NCBI GenBank assembly: GCA_009773455.1 | Contig: WSXU01000003.1 | Location: 1-64,000 of the forward strand | DNA from: Bacteroidota bacterium | Lineage (GTDB): Bacteria; Bacteroidota; Bacteroidia; Bacteroidales; Lentimicrobiaceae | Length of the DNA: 64,000 bases | Direction of reading: 5' to 3' | Shown here: positions 55,685-64,000 of the stretch, one piece after another | Layout: each line of letters begins with the position of its first letter | Numbering within the stretch: the stretch's first letter is position 1 | Notes under the pieces: model-generated | What the model was told of the DNA's origin: nothing | The model's input: only the letters and a program-made list of their open reading frames with translations | Database searches by the model: none | Program-made: the position numbers and the translations under genes

Positions 55685-56134
55685 TTATTTGAAAGAGATG
55701 ACCTCTTTGGTTTGAATTATTTCTGAAAAGGGGATGTCCCTGATTTCTTCCGTTTCAACTTTTTTGACTTTGGTCTTACGGTAAACCTTAATGCCATTCT
55801 CATCAGCTGCCATCAGTTTACCGGTAAAGATGCTCTTGTCCCGGAGGCTGACTTCTACCTCGCGGCCAATGTTTTTGATGTATTGACGCAACATCCTGTA
55901 AGGCTGGTCGATGCCTGCCGAAGAGACCATCAGGTCATAATCCTCGGTTTCCCGGTCATATACCGACTCAATGTGTCTCGTGATTTTAATGCAATCGTCT
56001 ATGCTCAGGCTGGTGTCGCTGTCGAGAAGCACAACGATACGGTTGCCCGATCTCACTTTGACTTCGACAACAAACTTGTCGGTGCCATCAATTTTCTCTT
56101 CTACTGTTTTGCGAATTTCTTCTGCGTTGATCAT
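55685..56134 (-). CDS. rimP: Ribosome maturation factor RimP
   Basis: The 149-residue protein has the N-terminal alpha/beta fold (LDSDTSLSIDDCIKITRHIES) and a C-terminal SH3-like domain (GREVEVSLRDKSIFTGKLMAADENGIKVY). It helps assemble the 30S subunit. Its order with nusA and infB is the widespread rimP-nusA-infB unit. It is the first gene of the operon. Confidence 0.95.
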   Translation of the reverse strand: MINAEEIRKTVEEKIDGTDKFVVEVKVRSGNRIVVLLDSDTSLSIDDCIKITRHIESVYDRETEDYDLMVSSAGIDQPYRMLRQYIKNIGREVEVSLRDKSIFTGKLMAADENGIKVYRKTKVKKVETEEIRDIPFSEIIQTKEVISFK

Positions 56135-56153
56135 TTTTCACTGTTTAATAAAA

Positions 56154-56175
56154 GAGGGGACAATGCAGTCCCCTC
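56154..56175 (-). terminator. Terminator between tRNA-Gln and rimP
   Basis: GAGGGGAC/GTCCCCTC (perfect 8-bp stem, 6-base loop) is followed on the minus strand by TTTTATT, 20 bases before rimP. Confidence 0.8.
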
Positions 56176-56235
56176 AATATCATTTCGTCCGGAAACGCAC
56201 CAGCCTAAGCTTGGTGGACGAATAGACCATATTAG

Positions 56236-56306
56236 TTGTCCGACCAGGGTTCGAACCTAGACCGAGAGAACCAAAATCTCTTGTGCTACCGTTACACCAT
56301 CGGACA
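56236..56306 (-). tRNA. tRNA-Gln (anticodon UUG)
   Basis: On the minus strand the 71-nt sequence folds as a cloverleaf. The acceptor stem is TGTCCGA paired with TCGGACA, with discriminator A. The D-arm includes GGTGTAACGGTAGCAC. The anticodon stem AGAGA/TCTCT encloses the loop TTTTGGT (anticodon TTG at the third to fifth loop positions), and the T-arm has GGTTCGAACC. CCA is not encoded. A -7-like TATTTTTGC lies 20 bases upstream. Confidence 0.96.
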
Positions 56307-56959
56307 GACTTACCCCAAAAAGGTGTGCAAAAATAGGTATTTTTTTTTGATTACGAAATAATGAAACCAAAAACTTTGATTTTTAGCATGTATACAGAGG
56401 TGCTGAGTATTTAATAAACCGGAGGTCTGCTCTGTAACGAACATCCTGAAACTAACCCTGATTCTGCATATAATTCATTAAATCAGATAATTAAATTGCC
56501 AGAAGAATAGGGATCGAAGGATAATCTGTTGATCTATCGCTTTCACTGTTCATTCCGGACAGATTGGAAAAATGTGTGATAGCAAGTTTCCCAAAACAGA
56601 GGATTGGCCGGATGAATGAGATTATTTTTCTACTACGATAATGTTTTATGCCTGATACCTGTGATTCGAAACGGCTGTTGGCTAAGACGGGTGATTTTAA
56701 GTGTAGTGATTGCTGGTCAGGTGCATGAATCCTGTCCGGCATATCAGTCAAGGAAATACCAGTTGGTATTTTTTAGAACTGTTAACACTTATCGTGAAAG
56801 TGCATAGTCGCAGTTTGTTCAAATTCATTATCTTCGCCCCGCAAATGGCCGGATGAACCCTGGCGCATCCGGGTGATACTGACCCGGCTGAAAGCCAGTA
56901 AGATATAATCCTTTTCCTTCTTATCCTCTGTAAATTTTTAACCTATTCTTAAATTAAGG
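56307..56959. other. Intergenic region upstream of the DUF2723 gene
   Basis: It contains the tRNA promoter near 56327-56335 (minus) and otherwise no recognised gene or RNA. Short open frames here have no supporting signals. Confidence 0.5.
56327..56335 (-). promoter_or_regulatory. -7 element of tRNA-Gln
   Basis: On the minus strand TATTTTTGC matches the TAnnTTTG consensus; the tRNA starts 20 bases downstream. Confidence 0.6.
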
Positions 56960-59900
56960 ATGAAAAATTTCAAACAGCTTAACAACATACTCGGCTGGTT
57001 TAGTTTCGTTGTAGCCGCGGTTGTATATACCCTGACACTGGAGCCGACTGCCAGCTGGTGGGATTGTGGTGAATACATTGCTACAGCCTTTAAACTTCAG
57101 GTAGGACATCCCCCCGGAGCTCCGCTTTTCCAGATGGCCGGCCGGTTTTTCTCTCTGTTTGCCTTTGGTGATGAGCAGAAAATTGCCATGATGGTCAACC
57201 TGATGTCGGCCATGGTCAGTGCCTTCAGCATCCTTTTCCTTTTCTGGACCATTACCCATATGGCCAGGAAGTTGATTGTAAAGGAAGCAGAATTGACCAA
57301 CGGACAAACCATTTCAATTCTTGGCAGTGGATTGGTTGGTGCATTGGCTTATACTTTCAGCGATTCCTTCTGGTTTTCAGCTGTTGAGGGTGAGGTTTAT
57401 GCCATGTCGTCATTCTTCACAGCCATTGTTTTCTGGGCGATTCTGAAGTGGGAAGAGCAATCCGAGCAGAAGCATTCGATCCGCTGGATCGTCTTTATTG
57501 CCTATCTGGTCGGGTTGTCAATCGGCGTTCATTTGCTTAACCTGCTTGCAATCCCTGCAATCGCTTTTATCTATTACTTCAGGAAATACAAGCCTTCTGC
57601 CAAAGGGGCCATCCTTACGGCGGCCATTTCCATTTTTCTTCTGTCGTTTATCATGTATATCATCATCCCCTGGGTTGTTGATCTTTCTGCCAGGTTTGAG
57701 CTGACATTCGTTAATAAATTCGGACTTCCGTTCAACTCGGGAACTATTTTTTATTTTACCCTCATCATTGCTGCGCTGATATTCGGCATCACATGGACAC
57801 GGAAAAATGGCAAACTTATTGCCAACACTGCGATTCTGGCACTCACCTTTATCCTGATCGGCTATTCATCATTCCTGATGCTGGTTCTCAGGGCCAATGC
57901 CAATACACCCATCAACGAGAACAATCCCGACGATGCCATCAGTCTTTTATCATATCTGAACCGCGAACAGTATGGTTCCTGGCCGATTTTTTACGGTCAG
58001 TACTACAATGCTCCGCTCGACGATAAGAACCCATACAGTGACGGAACACCTGTTTATATCAGGGATTCGGAAAAGGGAAAATACATCATCACCGATGAGC
58101 GGAAGGGGCAGGAACCGAATTACAGCCCGGCCTTCAGTACCATTTTCCCGAGGATGTACAGTTCGCAGGAGAATCATATCAAAGCCTATAAAAGCTGGGC
58201 AAAAATTGAGGGTGTACCTGTTAATGCCACCAACAACGATGGTGAACCGGAAACCATTATGAAGCCGACCTTCACTGAAAACCTTCGGTTCTTCTTCAGG
58301 TATCAGCTAGGTCATATGTATTTCCGTTATTTCATGTGGAATTTTGCCGGAAGGCAGAACGACATTGAGGGGCATGGTGGTGTGAGCAACGGCAACTGGC
58401 TCAGCGGAATTACCTTCCTGGATGAGATGCGTCTCGGCAAGCAGACCGACCTGCCGCAAAGCATGCAGAGCCCTGCCAACAACAAATACTACCTCCTGCC
58501 TATGATTCTGGGTGTGATCGGAATGTTGTTCCATTTCAACAGAAACTATAAGGATGGGGTAGTCGTAGCGCTGCTTTTCTTTATGACCGGGATCGCGATC
58601 GTGGTTTACCTGAACCAGACACCATTTCAGCCACGTGAAAGGGATTATGCCTATGCCGGCTCCTTCTATGCCTTTGCCATTTGGATCGGACTAGGGGTGA
58701 TGTCGATTTACGAAGCGCTCAGTAAAAAGGTATCTCCTTTAGTTTCAGCTGCAGCCGTTACACTGGCCTGCATTGTGTTGGTGCCGGGCATCATGGCTGC
58801 CGAAAACTGGGACGATCATAACCGTGCCAACAAATATGCCGCCCGTGACTTTGCTGCCAATTATCTGAATTCGTGCGACAGGAATGCTGTGCTGATCACC
58901 AATGGCGACAACGATACTTTCCCGCTCTGGTATGCCCAGGAAGTGGAAGGCATCCGCACCGACATCAGGGTGGTGAACTATATGCTGGCCTCGGGCGACT
59001 GGTATGTACATCAGTTGTCACGGAAAATTTACGATTCTGATCCGCTGAAATTCACCCTGACACCCAAACAATATAACAAGGGAGTGAATGAATTTATTCC
59101 TTTTGTCGACCGTGCCGGGGGACAGCAGTTTGAGTTGAAGGAGATCATCGACTTTATTGCCGATGAGACCGACCGGAGTAAAATCACCCTGCAGAGTGGT
59201 GAACGGATCAACTATTTCCCTACCCGGAGGGTCAGGCTGACAGTTGATTCAGCCAAGGCTGTCAGAAACGGAATTGTCCCGGCCTATATGGCCGACAGCA
59301 TCGTCCCGGTGGTGGAATGGGAGATCAAATCGAACTATCTCTACAAAAATGACCTGATGCTGCTCGACTTCCTGGCCAGCAATGACTGGGAGCGCCCCCT
59401 CTATTTTGCCAGCCCTTCAAGTGAAAGTAAAGTACTCGGTATTGATAAATATTGTCATCAGACCGGAGTGGTTTATAAATTCATACCGGTTTTGGCCGAA
59501 GACTATGTTGCAGGCCTTGGTGGAGTTGATACCAAAGCATCATACGACATCCTGATGAATAAGTGCAAATGGGGTAACCTGAACCAACCGGATGTCTATG
59601 TTGACCGCGAGAGTTTCCGTAACTCGATGATGCATAAACAGAACTTCATGAGGCTGGCCCAGGCGCTGGTTCGCAAAGGCAAGAATACCGAGGCCATCGC
59701 TGTGGCTGACCGGTGTATTGCAGAATTCCCCAATAAGAAGATTACTTTCGATTACTTTATGCTACCGCTGGCCGAGGTTTATTACCAGGCAGGGGCTACA
59801 CAGAAAGCCAATGATTTTGTACGGACGATTGCAGGAATCTATATTGAGAACCTGAGCTATTATAATTCTGTAAGCCCGGAATTCAGCAGTTACTATCAGG

Positions 59901-60034
59901 AAGACAAGATGCAGGCCTATGCCGTGATGTCGAGAATCTGGGAGTGGGGCGAGCGCTTTAACCAGAAAGCCCTGCTCGATGAACTGAAATCGAAAATGAT
60001 CGTTCCGGATGACCTGAAGGATCTCTTCAATTAG
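56960..60034 (+). CDS. DUF2723 large membrane protein (GT-C-type glycosyltransferase-like)
   Basis: The 1024-residue inner-membrane protein begins with TLTLEPTASWWDCGEYI and LQVGHPPGAPLFQMAGR (conserved loop with Asp35 and Glu38, the position of the catalytic acid in GT-C enzymes). About ten or more transmembrane helices follow to about residue 620 (segments near 75-97, 115-140, 168-200, 212-235, 250-275, 285-305, 505-525, 530-550 and 565-615). A large periplasmic C-terminal domain (about 620-1024) has TNGDNDTFPLWYAQEVEG. The DUF2723 family is related to TMEM260-type O-mannosyltransferases (GT117), so it may transfer a lipid-linked sugar to proteins or glycans. No further glycosylation genes surround it. 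Confidence 0.9.
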   Translation: MKNFKQLNNILGWFSFVVAAVVYTLTLEPTASWWDCGEYIATAFKLQVGHPPGAPLFQMAGRFFSLFAFGDEQKIAMMVNLMSAMVSAFSILFLFWTITHMARKLIVKEAELTNGQTISILGSGLVGALAYTFSDSFWFSAVEGEVYAMSSFFTAIVFWAILKWEEQSEQKHSIRWIVFIAYLVGLSIGVHLLNLLAIPAIAFIYYFRKYKPSAKGAILTAAISIFLLSFIMYIIIPWVVDLSARFELTFVNKFGLPFNSGTIFYFTLIIAALIFGITWTRKNGKLIANTAILALTFILIGYSSFLMLVLRANANTPINENNPDDAISLLSYLNREQYGSWPIFYGQYYNAPLDDKNPYSDGTPVYIRDSEKGKYIITDERKGQEPNYSPAFSTIFPRMYSSQENHIKAYKSWAKIEGVPVNATNNDGEPETIMKPTFTENLRFFFRYQLGHMYFRYFMWNFAGRQNDIEGHGGVSNGNWLSGITFLDEMRLGKQTDLPQSMQSPANNKYYLLPMILGVIGMLFHFNRNYKDGVVVALLFFMTGIAIVVYLNQTPFQPRERDYAYAGSFYAFAIWIGLGVMSIYEALSKKVSPLVSAAAVTLACIVLVPGIMAAENWDDHNRANKYAARDFAANYLNSCDRNAVLITNGDNDTFPLWYAQEVEGIRTDIRVVNYMLASGDWYVHQLSRKIYDSDPLKFTLTPKQYNKGVNEFIPFVDRAGGQQFELKEIIDFIADETDRSKITLQSGERINYFPTRRVRLTVDSAKAVRNGIVPAYMADSIVPVVEWEIKSNYLYKNDLMLLDFLASNDWERPLYFASPSSESKVLGIDKYCHQTGVVYKFIPVLAEDYVAGLGGVDTKASYDILMNKCKWGNLNQPDVYVDRESFRNSMMHKQNFMRLAQALVRKGKNTEAIAVADRCIAEFPNKKITFDYFMLPLAEVYYQAGATQKANDFVRTIAGIYIENLSYYNSVSPEFSSYYQEDKMQAYAVMSRIWEWGERFNQKALLDELKSKMIVPDDLKDLFN

Positions 60035-60349
60035 ATACCGGAATTCTTAAGATTATCCGCCGTTTGTCTGTGCAAACGGCGTTTTTTTTGAAAGTGATTG
60101 GTTAGCTACGGGATAAATATCAAAACTTGTCATATACGAAACAACAGCTGCAGGATGATATAATGTTTTAACCAGCTATGATTGGCGAAGCAACAGTCAC
60201 GTATAATCACTCACCTTTAAAGGCCGTATTTTTTTGCCATGGTCTGCCTGACAGAATCGCATGATCCTGCAATCCGGAACAATCTGCCGTTTTTAGTGTT
60301 CCATTATCACAAGTTGATTTTACCAGTTTTCTCATGAATAATTAACAGG
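60035..60349. other. Intergenic region
   Basis: No gene is recognised. It contains the terminator of the DUF2723 gene. Confidence 0.5.
60058..60089 (+). terminator. Intrinsic terminator
   Basis: CGCCGTTTG/CAAACGGCG (perfect 9-bp stem) with a 6-base loop and eight T. Confidence 0.9.
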
Positions 60350-60982
60350 ATGAAAAAAGCAACCGGAATTATACTCATTGGGCTGTCGTTGATTGGCATG
60401 CTTACCAATCATTTTCTGATCGCAGACAATTACCAGAGCAACATATTAAGTTACGCAACAGTATTGGCTTTTTTTTCAGGACTGATACTGGTAACACCGT
60501 TTAAACTGATACCACTCATTATCTTTGATAACCGGGAGTATGATGCAAATACAACCATTGAATCCCTGGTGCAGAAAATCAGGCTGAGAGCTGTGTTGTT
60601 TAATAACATATCTGTTGCGATTTTCTTCTTTACTATCATGGTGATACTCATCGGTTTTTACCTGCTCGTTTTCCCTCCGATAGAAAAACTGAACAATGAG
60701 GATAGCTACCTTACCTCAAGCCTGACCATAAGGATTGGCGCCTCTGTGCTTCTTATCTTTTTAGTCCAGATCTTATTCAAAGTATTTAAATACTTATTGA
60801 GGGTTGCCGCATTTTACAATGCTAAAGCAGATGGCATTGAATTTAATAAATTGAGACCTGAAATAGAATTGGGGAAGTTAATGGAACTATTTACCCCTGA
60901 TAAATATGATATTTCCGAATTGCAGCAATCCTCTGTTTCCGACAATCTGGTTGAAATGATTAAAGCCAGATTAATTAAATAA
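60350..60982 (+). CDS. Integral membrane protein of unknown function
   Basis: The 210-residue protein has four hydrophobic segments: about 5-25, 33-53, 83-106 and 125-150. A hydrophilic C-terminus follows (about 165-210, ELMKLMELFTPDKYDIS region). I do not recognise a family. It stands alone between terminators, so it is probably an independent gene; its start ATG follows AACAGG. Confidence 0.72.
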   Translation: MKKATGIILIGLSLIGMLTNHFLIADNYQSNILSYATVLAFFSGLILVTPFKLIPLIIFDNREYDANTTIESLVQKIRLRAVLFNNISVAIFFFTIMVILIGFYLLVFPPIEKLNNEDSYLTSSLTIRIGASVLLIFLVQILFKVFKYLLRVAAFYNAKADGIEFNKLRPEIELGKLMELFTPDKYDISELQQSSVSDNLVEMIKARLIK

Positions 60983-61137
60983 CGCATTTCTCACCAGGGT
61001 TTGAAAAAACCGATATTTCTTTAAAATTGTTGCAGTTTTATGGGTAGAATGAAAATGTTAAATGTAACTTTGAATGCAGACTCCGGTAATTGCCGGAAAC
61101 AGATTCTGAAGGCTTCTACATGTTAACATTGGAATTA

Positions 61138-62052
61138 ATGAAGAAACTGGTTTTATTTATTGCACTGCTTTCAGTGATTGCGGCAAAATCACAAAAATCG
61201 GTTTACTATCCTTTCCCTGACAGCAATGCCTGCTGGAATATTGATATGTCGCAGGGAATGTGCTTTCTGGGAGGGTGGTCAGATGAAAAGTATTCAATTA
61301 CCATCTCAGGCGATACGGCCATAAACGGTCAGACATACCATAAGTTGTTTACGCCTTTCGTAAAGTTTACCAACAATTCTGGCTATTGCACACAGCAGAA
61401 TTTTCAAGGTTATAAAGGTGCTTTCCGTCAGGATATTCCGGATAAAAAAGTGTACTTCATTCCACCGGCACTTACAGCGGAACAATTACTGTATGATTTT
61501 TCAATGAATCCGGGTGATACCGTAAAGGGTTACCTGCAACAGGCATGGGATGCAACTGATATTGTTCAGGAGGTTGATTCGGTGCTTGTTGGCGACAGTT
61601 ACCGCAAGCGCTGGCTCATCAATCCGTGCTACAATATACACCTGATCGAAGGGGTCGGATCAACTTACGGCCTGTTGCAACCCTCTCCGGGTTGTATGAC
61701 CGATATGGCATACTATGAGATCAATTGTTTCAGTTTGGACGGGGTATCACTGTATCCTGAAACCTCACCGGAGTGTCTGCTCATCACTTCAATAAGCGGT
61801 CAAAAGCCAGATATTGAAGTTGTTAATATTTACCCGAATCCTTCCAATGGTTCATTTAATGTCGGTGTTTTAAGGCCGGATGGTATTGATGAAGTCCGCG
61901 TTACCGACATGGTCGGGAATCTTGTTTTTCAGAAACAAATCCGAGATCAGGAATATTTCAGCATTTCCGGATTAGACCGGGGAACTTATATTCTGACCAT
62001 AGTTGATAAAAACGGCAGGACTACAAGCAGAAAGATAATCAGTTGTCCATAA
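61138..62052 (+). CDS. T9SS-exported protein with C-terminal sorting domain
   Basis: The 304-residue protein has a signal peptide (MKKLVLFIALLSVIAAKSQ), a mostly beta central region with paired Cys (CWNIDMSQGMC, GYCTQQ) and a T9SS type A sorting domain (about 230-304; VNIYPNPSNGSFNVG, VRVTDMVGNLVFQK, LDRGTYILTIVDKNGRTTSRK). I place the start at 61138, where the signal peptide begins; an ATG at 61120 is possible. The function is unknown. Confidence 0.85.
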   Translation: MKKLVLFIALLSVIAAKSQKSVYYPFPDSNACWNIDMSQGMCFLGGWSDEKYSITISGDTAINGQTYHKLFTPFVKFTNNSGYCTQQNFQGYKGAFRQDIPDKKVYFIPPALTAEQLLYDFSMNPGDTVKGYLQQAWDATDIVQEVDSVLVGDSYRKRWLINPCYNIHLIEGVGSTYGLLQPSPGCMTDMAYYEINCFSLDGVSLYPETSPECLLITSISGQKPDIEVVNIYPNPSNGSFNVGVLRPDGIDEVRVTDMVGNLVFQKQIRDQEYFSISGLDRGTYILTIVDKNGRTTSRKIISCP

Positions 62053-62107
62053 ACGTTATGTTCTGAATCAAAGCAGAAAATCAAGGTTCAAAAAACGGCC
62101 TAAAACA

Positions 62108-62142
62108 TGAAGCCCGTATCAGATTTACTGTTACGGGCTTCA
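62108..62142. terminator. Hairpin between convergent genes
   Basis: TGAAGCCCGTA and TACGGGCTTCA (perfect 11-bp arms, 13-base loop) lie between the T9SS cargo gene and the opposing lipoprotein gene. There is no strong U-run. Confidence 0.6.
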
Positions 62143-62164
62143 TCAGTTCACGGAGGTCAAGACG

Positions 62165-62830
62165 TTAATCAGATGGATTAAGGAAATATCTGACCAAACG
62201 GCGTTCAGTGGTGGTTGGAACAGAAGCAAAGAAAGGCAGGGTTTCTACGATGAGCCCGATATCTTTTGCATAGCGTTTGTGTGTATACCGGGGATTGCTT
62301 ACAATGATAAAGGGGGGGTACAGTTTATAGGATGCTTTATAATTGCATGTAATAAATTCTCCTGCCGGGGTGCTGATCAGCAAATCCTTATCATCCATTT
62401 TCACATTGACTGTATAAACAGTGTCGCCAATTGTTGGTATGATCGAAGTATAGGAATAAAAGACAGTGGAATAGTCAACAGACGAAAACCAGACCATTCC
62501 TGATGGGTCAACCAGGTAATGAAGAGAATCCCTTAAATACTCATTAACTTTCTTCTGACTGGTGGTACCCCAGGGCCAGGGTTTGGTGATTTTTGCAAAG
62601 GTGTTTCCGTGAATCAAAGTGTCTTTTTCAACATAGCAGCTGTCGAAAACATCTGTAGGTGTAGCGTTGCCGAGGGAGTCGATCACGAAACGCTGATATA
62701 TCCAATAATTACCGACCTTAAGCCGGCCATAATCCGGATAGGTTACCGGGGGCTCTGATTCGTCCTGTTTGCATCCTCCTACAAATAAGGATACGACAGA
62801 TAATGATAATAATAATTTCATGTTAGACAT
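62165..62830 (-). CDS. Lipoprotein of unknown function
   Basis: This lipoprotein has 221 residues and a lipobox (SLFVGGC, Cys20), followed by KQDESEPP and a beta-rich domain that begins YGRLKVGNYWIYQRFVIDSLG. That kind of segment is widespread in Bacteroidota outer-membrane lipoproteins. The following SYTSIIPTIGDTVYT and YTHKRYAKDIGLIVET are also common to the group. The role is unknown. The start is the first ATG; another lies three codons on. Confidence 0.78.
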   Translation of the reverse strand: MSNMKLLLSLSVVSLFVGGCKQDESEPPVTYPDYGRLKVGNYWIYQRFVIDSLGNATPTDVFDSCYVEKDTLIHGNTFAKITKPWPWGTTSQKKVNEYLRDSLHYLVDPSGMVWFSSVDYSTVFYSYTSIIPTIGDTVYTVNVKMDDKDLLISTPAGEFITCNYKASYKLYPPFIIVSNPRYTHKRYAKDIGLIVETLPFFASVPTTTERRLVRYFLNPSD

Positions 62831-63191
62831 CTCTTATATGTTTGGTATTTTCCGGAAAACGCGCATATACCTGATTTATTGCATTTTGATAACAATTCCT
62901 GCTGAGAACAGATTAGTCAAGCAACAGGTATCCGCGAAAGGAAGCGAAGCCCTGCTGATCAGGGTCAGAGGAGACTGACAGTAAAATCAGATGGATCATG
63001 AAGAAGAAATAACCGGGGTGAACCAATTCAACTCTTGTCACCTTACGATATTGAATGCACTCTTTTTCCTCCTTGTAATGGCAATGCCAGTCTGGTTCTT
63101 AAGCGAAGAGACCAGGGGGAAATTTTGCAAACACCATTATATTCCGGCACAAATGGCGCGGGGAAAGAGTATCCTGTAGCTCAGTAAAAGT
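62831..63191. other. Intergenic region
   Basis: No supported gene in these 361 bases. A short open frame at 62991-63179 has no family support. Confidence 0.5.
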
Positions 63192-63980
63192 CTATTTCTT
63201 TTGCTTAACGAACAGCAGCAACCCGACACCGGCCAGGATAAACGGAATGCTCAGCCATTGTCCCATATTCAGGGTCATGCCCTGTTCAAAGGCCACCTGG
63301 GGTTCCTTCACAAACTCTATGAGGAACCTGACGCCAAAAAGGATAATCAGGAATATCCCGAAAATGGTGCCTTCCTTCATTTTGAGGTAATTTTTACGGT
63401 AATACCAGAGCAGACCAAAGAAAAGGGCCAGATAGCAAAGGGCTTCATATATCTGGGTCGGATGTCTTGGCTCCGTCTGACCGTCGCGCACATAGATGAA
63501 TCCCCAGGGCAGGCTGGTGAAATAGCCGTAAATTTCGCTGTTCATCAGGTTCCCCATCCTGATAAAGAATCCGCCCAGGGCTACAACGATTACAACACGG
63601 TCAAGGGTCCAGAGGTAGGTTTTGCCTGATTTCCGTACAAAAAGGATGAGTGCCAGCAGTATGCCGATGGCAGCGCCATGGCTGGCAAGGCCTCCCTCCC
63701 AGATTTTCAGGATGCTGAGGGGGTTTTTGAGGTATGAAACAGGCTCATAAAAGAACACATGTCCGAGCCTGGCCCCCACGATGGTGCCGATCACCACGTA
63801 AGTGGCCAGTTTGTCAAGCAGGTCGATGCGGATATTCTCACGTTTGAATACCTGTTTCTCAAGCACCAGGTAGCCAAGGTAAAATGAAAGCGCAAAAAAT
63901 AATCCGTACCATCTAATCTGCAGGCTGCCAAGTTTGAAGATCAACGGACTGACATCCCAGGTAATTTGCTGAATCATCAT
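63192..63980 (-). CDS. lgt: Phosphatidylglycerol:prolipoprotein diacylglyceryl transferase
   Basis: The 262-residue inner-membrane enzyme adds the diacylglyceryl group to the lipobox Cys of prolipoproteins. It has seven membrane segments. Family motifs are YGLFFALSF, the GARLGHVFFYEP region, WEGGLASHGAAIG, the Lgt signature GNLMNSEIYG and RHPTQIYEA. Length is typical. It may start at either of the two adjacent ATG codons at 63980 and 63977. Confidence 0.96.
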   Translation of the reverse strand: MMIQQITWDVSPLIFKLGSLQIRWYGLFFALSFYLGYLVLEKQVFKRENIRIDLLDKLATYVVIGTIVGARLGHVFFYEPVSYLKNPLSILKIWEGGLASHGAAIGILLALILFVRKSGKTYLWTLDRVVIVVALGGFFIRMGNLMNSEIYGYFTSLPWGFIYVRDGQTEPRHPTQIYEALCYLALFFGLLWYYRKNYLKMKEGTIFGIFLIILFGVRFLIEFVKEPQVAFEQGMTLNMGQWLSIPFILAGVGLLLFVKQKK

Positions 63981-64000
63981 AGCGAAAATGATTTGAAGTG

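Noticed and set aside
56491-56807. Small frames in the region upstream of the DUF2723 gene
   Set aside because: No conserved motifs or initiation signals.
62991-63179. 62-codon frame with a hydrophobic segment
   Set aside because: No promoter, family or neighbour support.

Overview
The window is chromosomal DNA from a member of the Bacteroidota, most likely of Bacteroidales or Marinilabiliales type. The evidence is: SusC/SusD outer-membrane pairs; several secreted proteins ending in the type IX secretion (T9SS) type A sorting domain with the QNYPNPF-type motif; Bacteroidota-type promoter elements (TAnnTTTG at -7) before several genes; a PPDK-like signalling fusion; and the rimP-nusA-infB order with a nearby tRNA-Gln. 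Ribosome-binding sites are mostly weak, as usual for this phylum. There is no phage, plasmid or CRISPR signature. Mobile DNA is limited to IS200-type copies and small palindromic repeats.

Layout. 1-6.6 kb: a SusC-SusD pair on the minus strand, followed by an N-terminal fragment of a second SusC that stops at the window edge. 7.4-13 kb: a small membrane protein, a 165-bp inverted-repeat (MITE-like) element, two adjacent MIO-type ammonia-lyases and hisS. 13-16.8 kb: ettA, satD, a tandem array of 29-bp palindromic repeats, a DUF3307 membrane protein and a WbuC-type cupin. 17.2-23.3 kb: a TPR hybrid-type sensor kinase with an abnormal DHp region, two glycosyltransferases and an LptF/G permease. 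23.7-33.6 kb (plus strand): a GNAT-like protein, a 1-kb gene-poor stretch with palindromic repeats, then four T9SS-exported proteins, three of them Asp-box propellers and two of these close tandem paralogues, each with its own strong terminator. 33.6-39.6 kb: an M23 peptidase, iorBA, an ACP phosphodiesterase and glutamate dehydrogenase. 40-44.2 kb: an orphan LuxR-type response regulator lacking its phospho-acceptor Asp, divergent from a 1157-residue protein that fuses receiver-like domains to a PPDK-type ATP-grasp domain. 44.3-46 kb: duplicated IS200 copies, one intact and one internally deleted. 46.3-51.1 kb: rpmB, a TonB-dependent receptor, and a cytoplasmic and an exported superoxide dismutase in tandem. 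51.2-56.3 kb: infB-nusA-rimP and tRNA-Gln. 57-64 kb: a large DUF2723 GT-C membrane protein, a small membrane protein, a T9SS cargo, a lipoprotein and lgt.

How it fits together: the content is mostly core metabolism and translation (hisS, infB operon, rpmB, lgt, gdhA) mixed with envelope and secretion functions. Amino-acid breakdown is represented by the two ammonia-lyases, IorAB and GdhA, which fits a protein- or peptide-using heterotroph (inference). The least ordinary pieces are the satD/DUF3307 unit with its 29-bp repeat array, the PPDK-receiver fusion beside a phosphorylation-deficient regulator, the sensor kinase missing part of its dimerisation domain, and an ammonia-lyase with Cys in place of the MIO serine.
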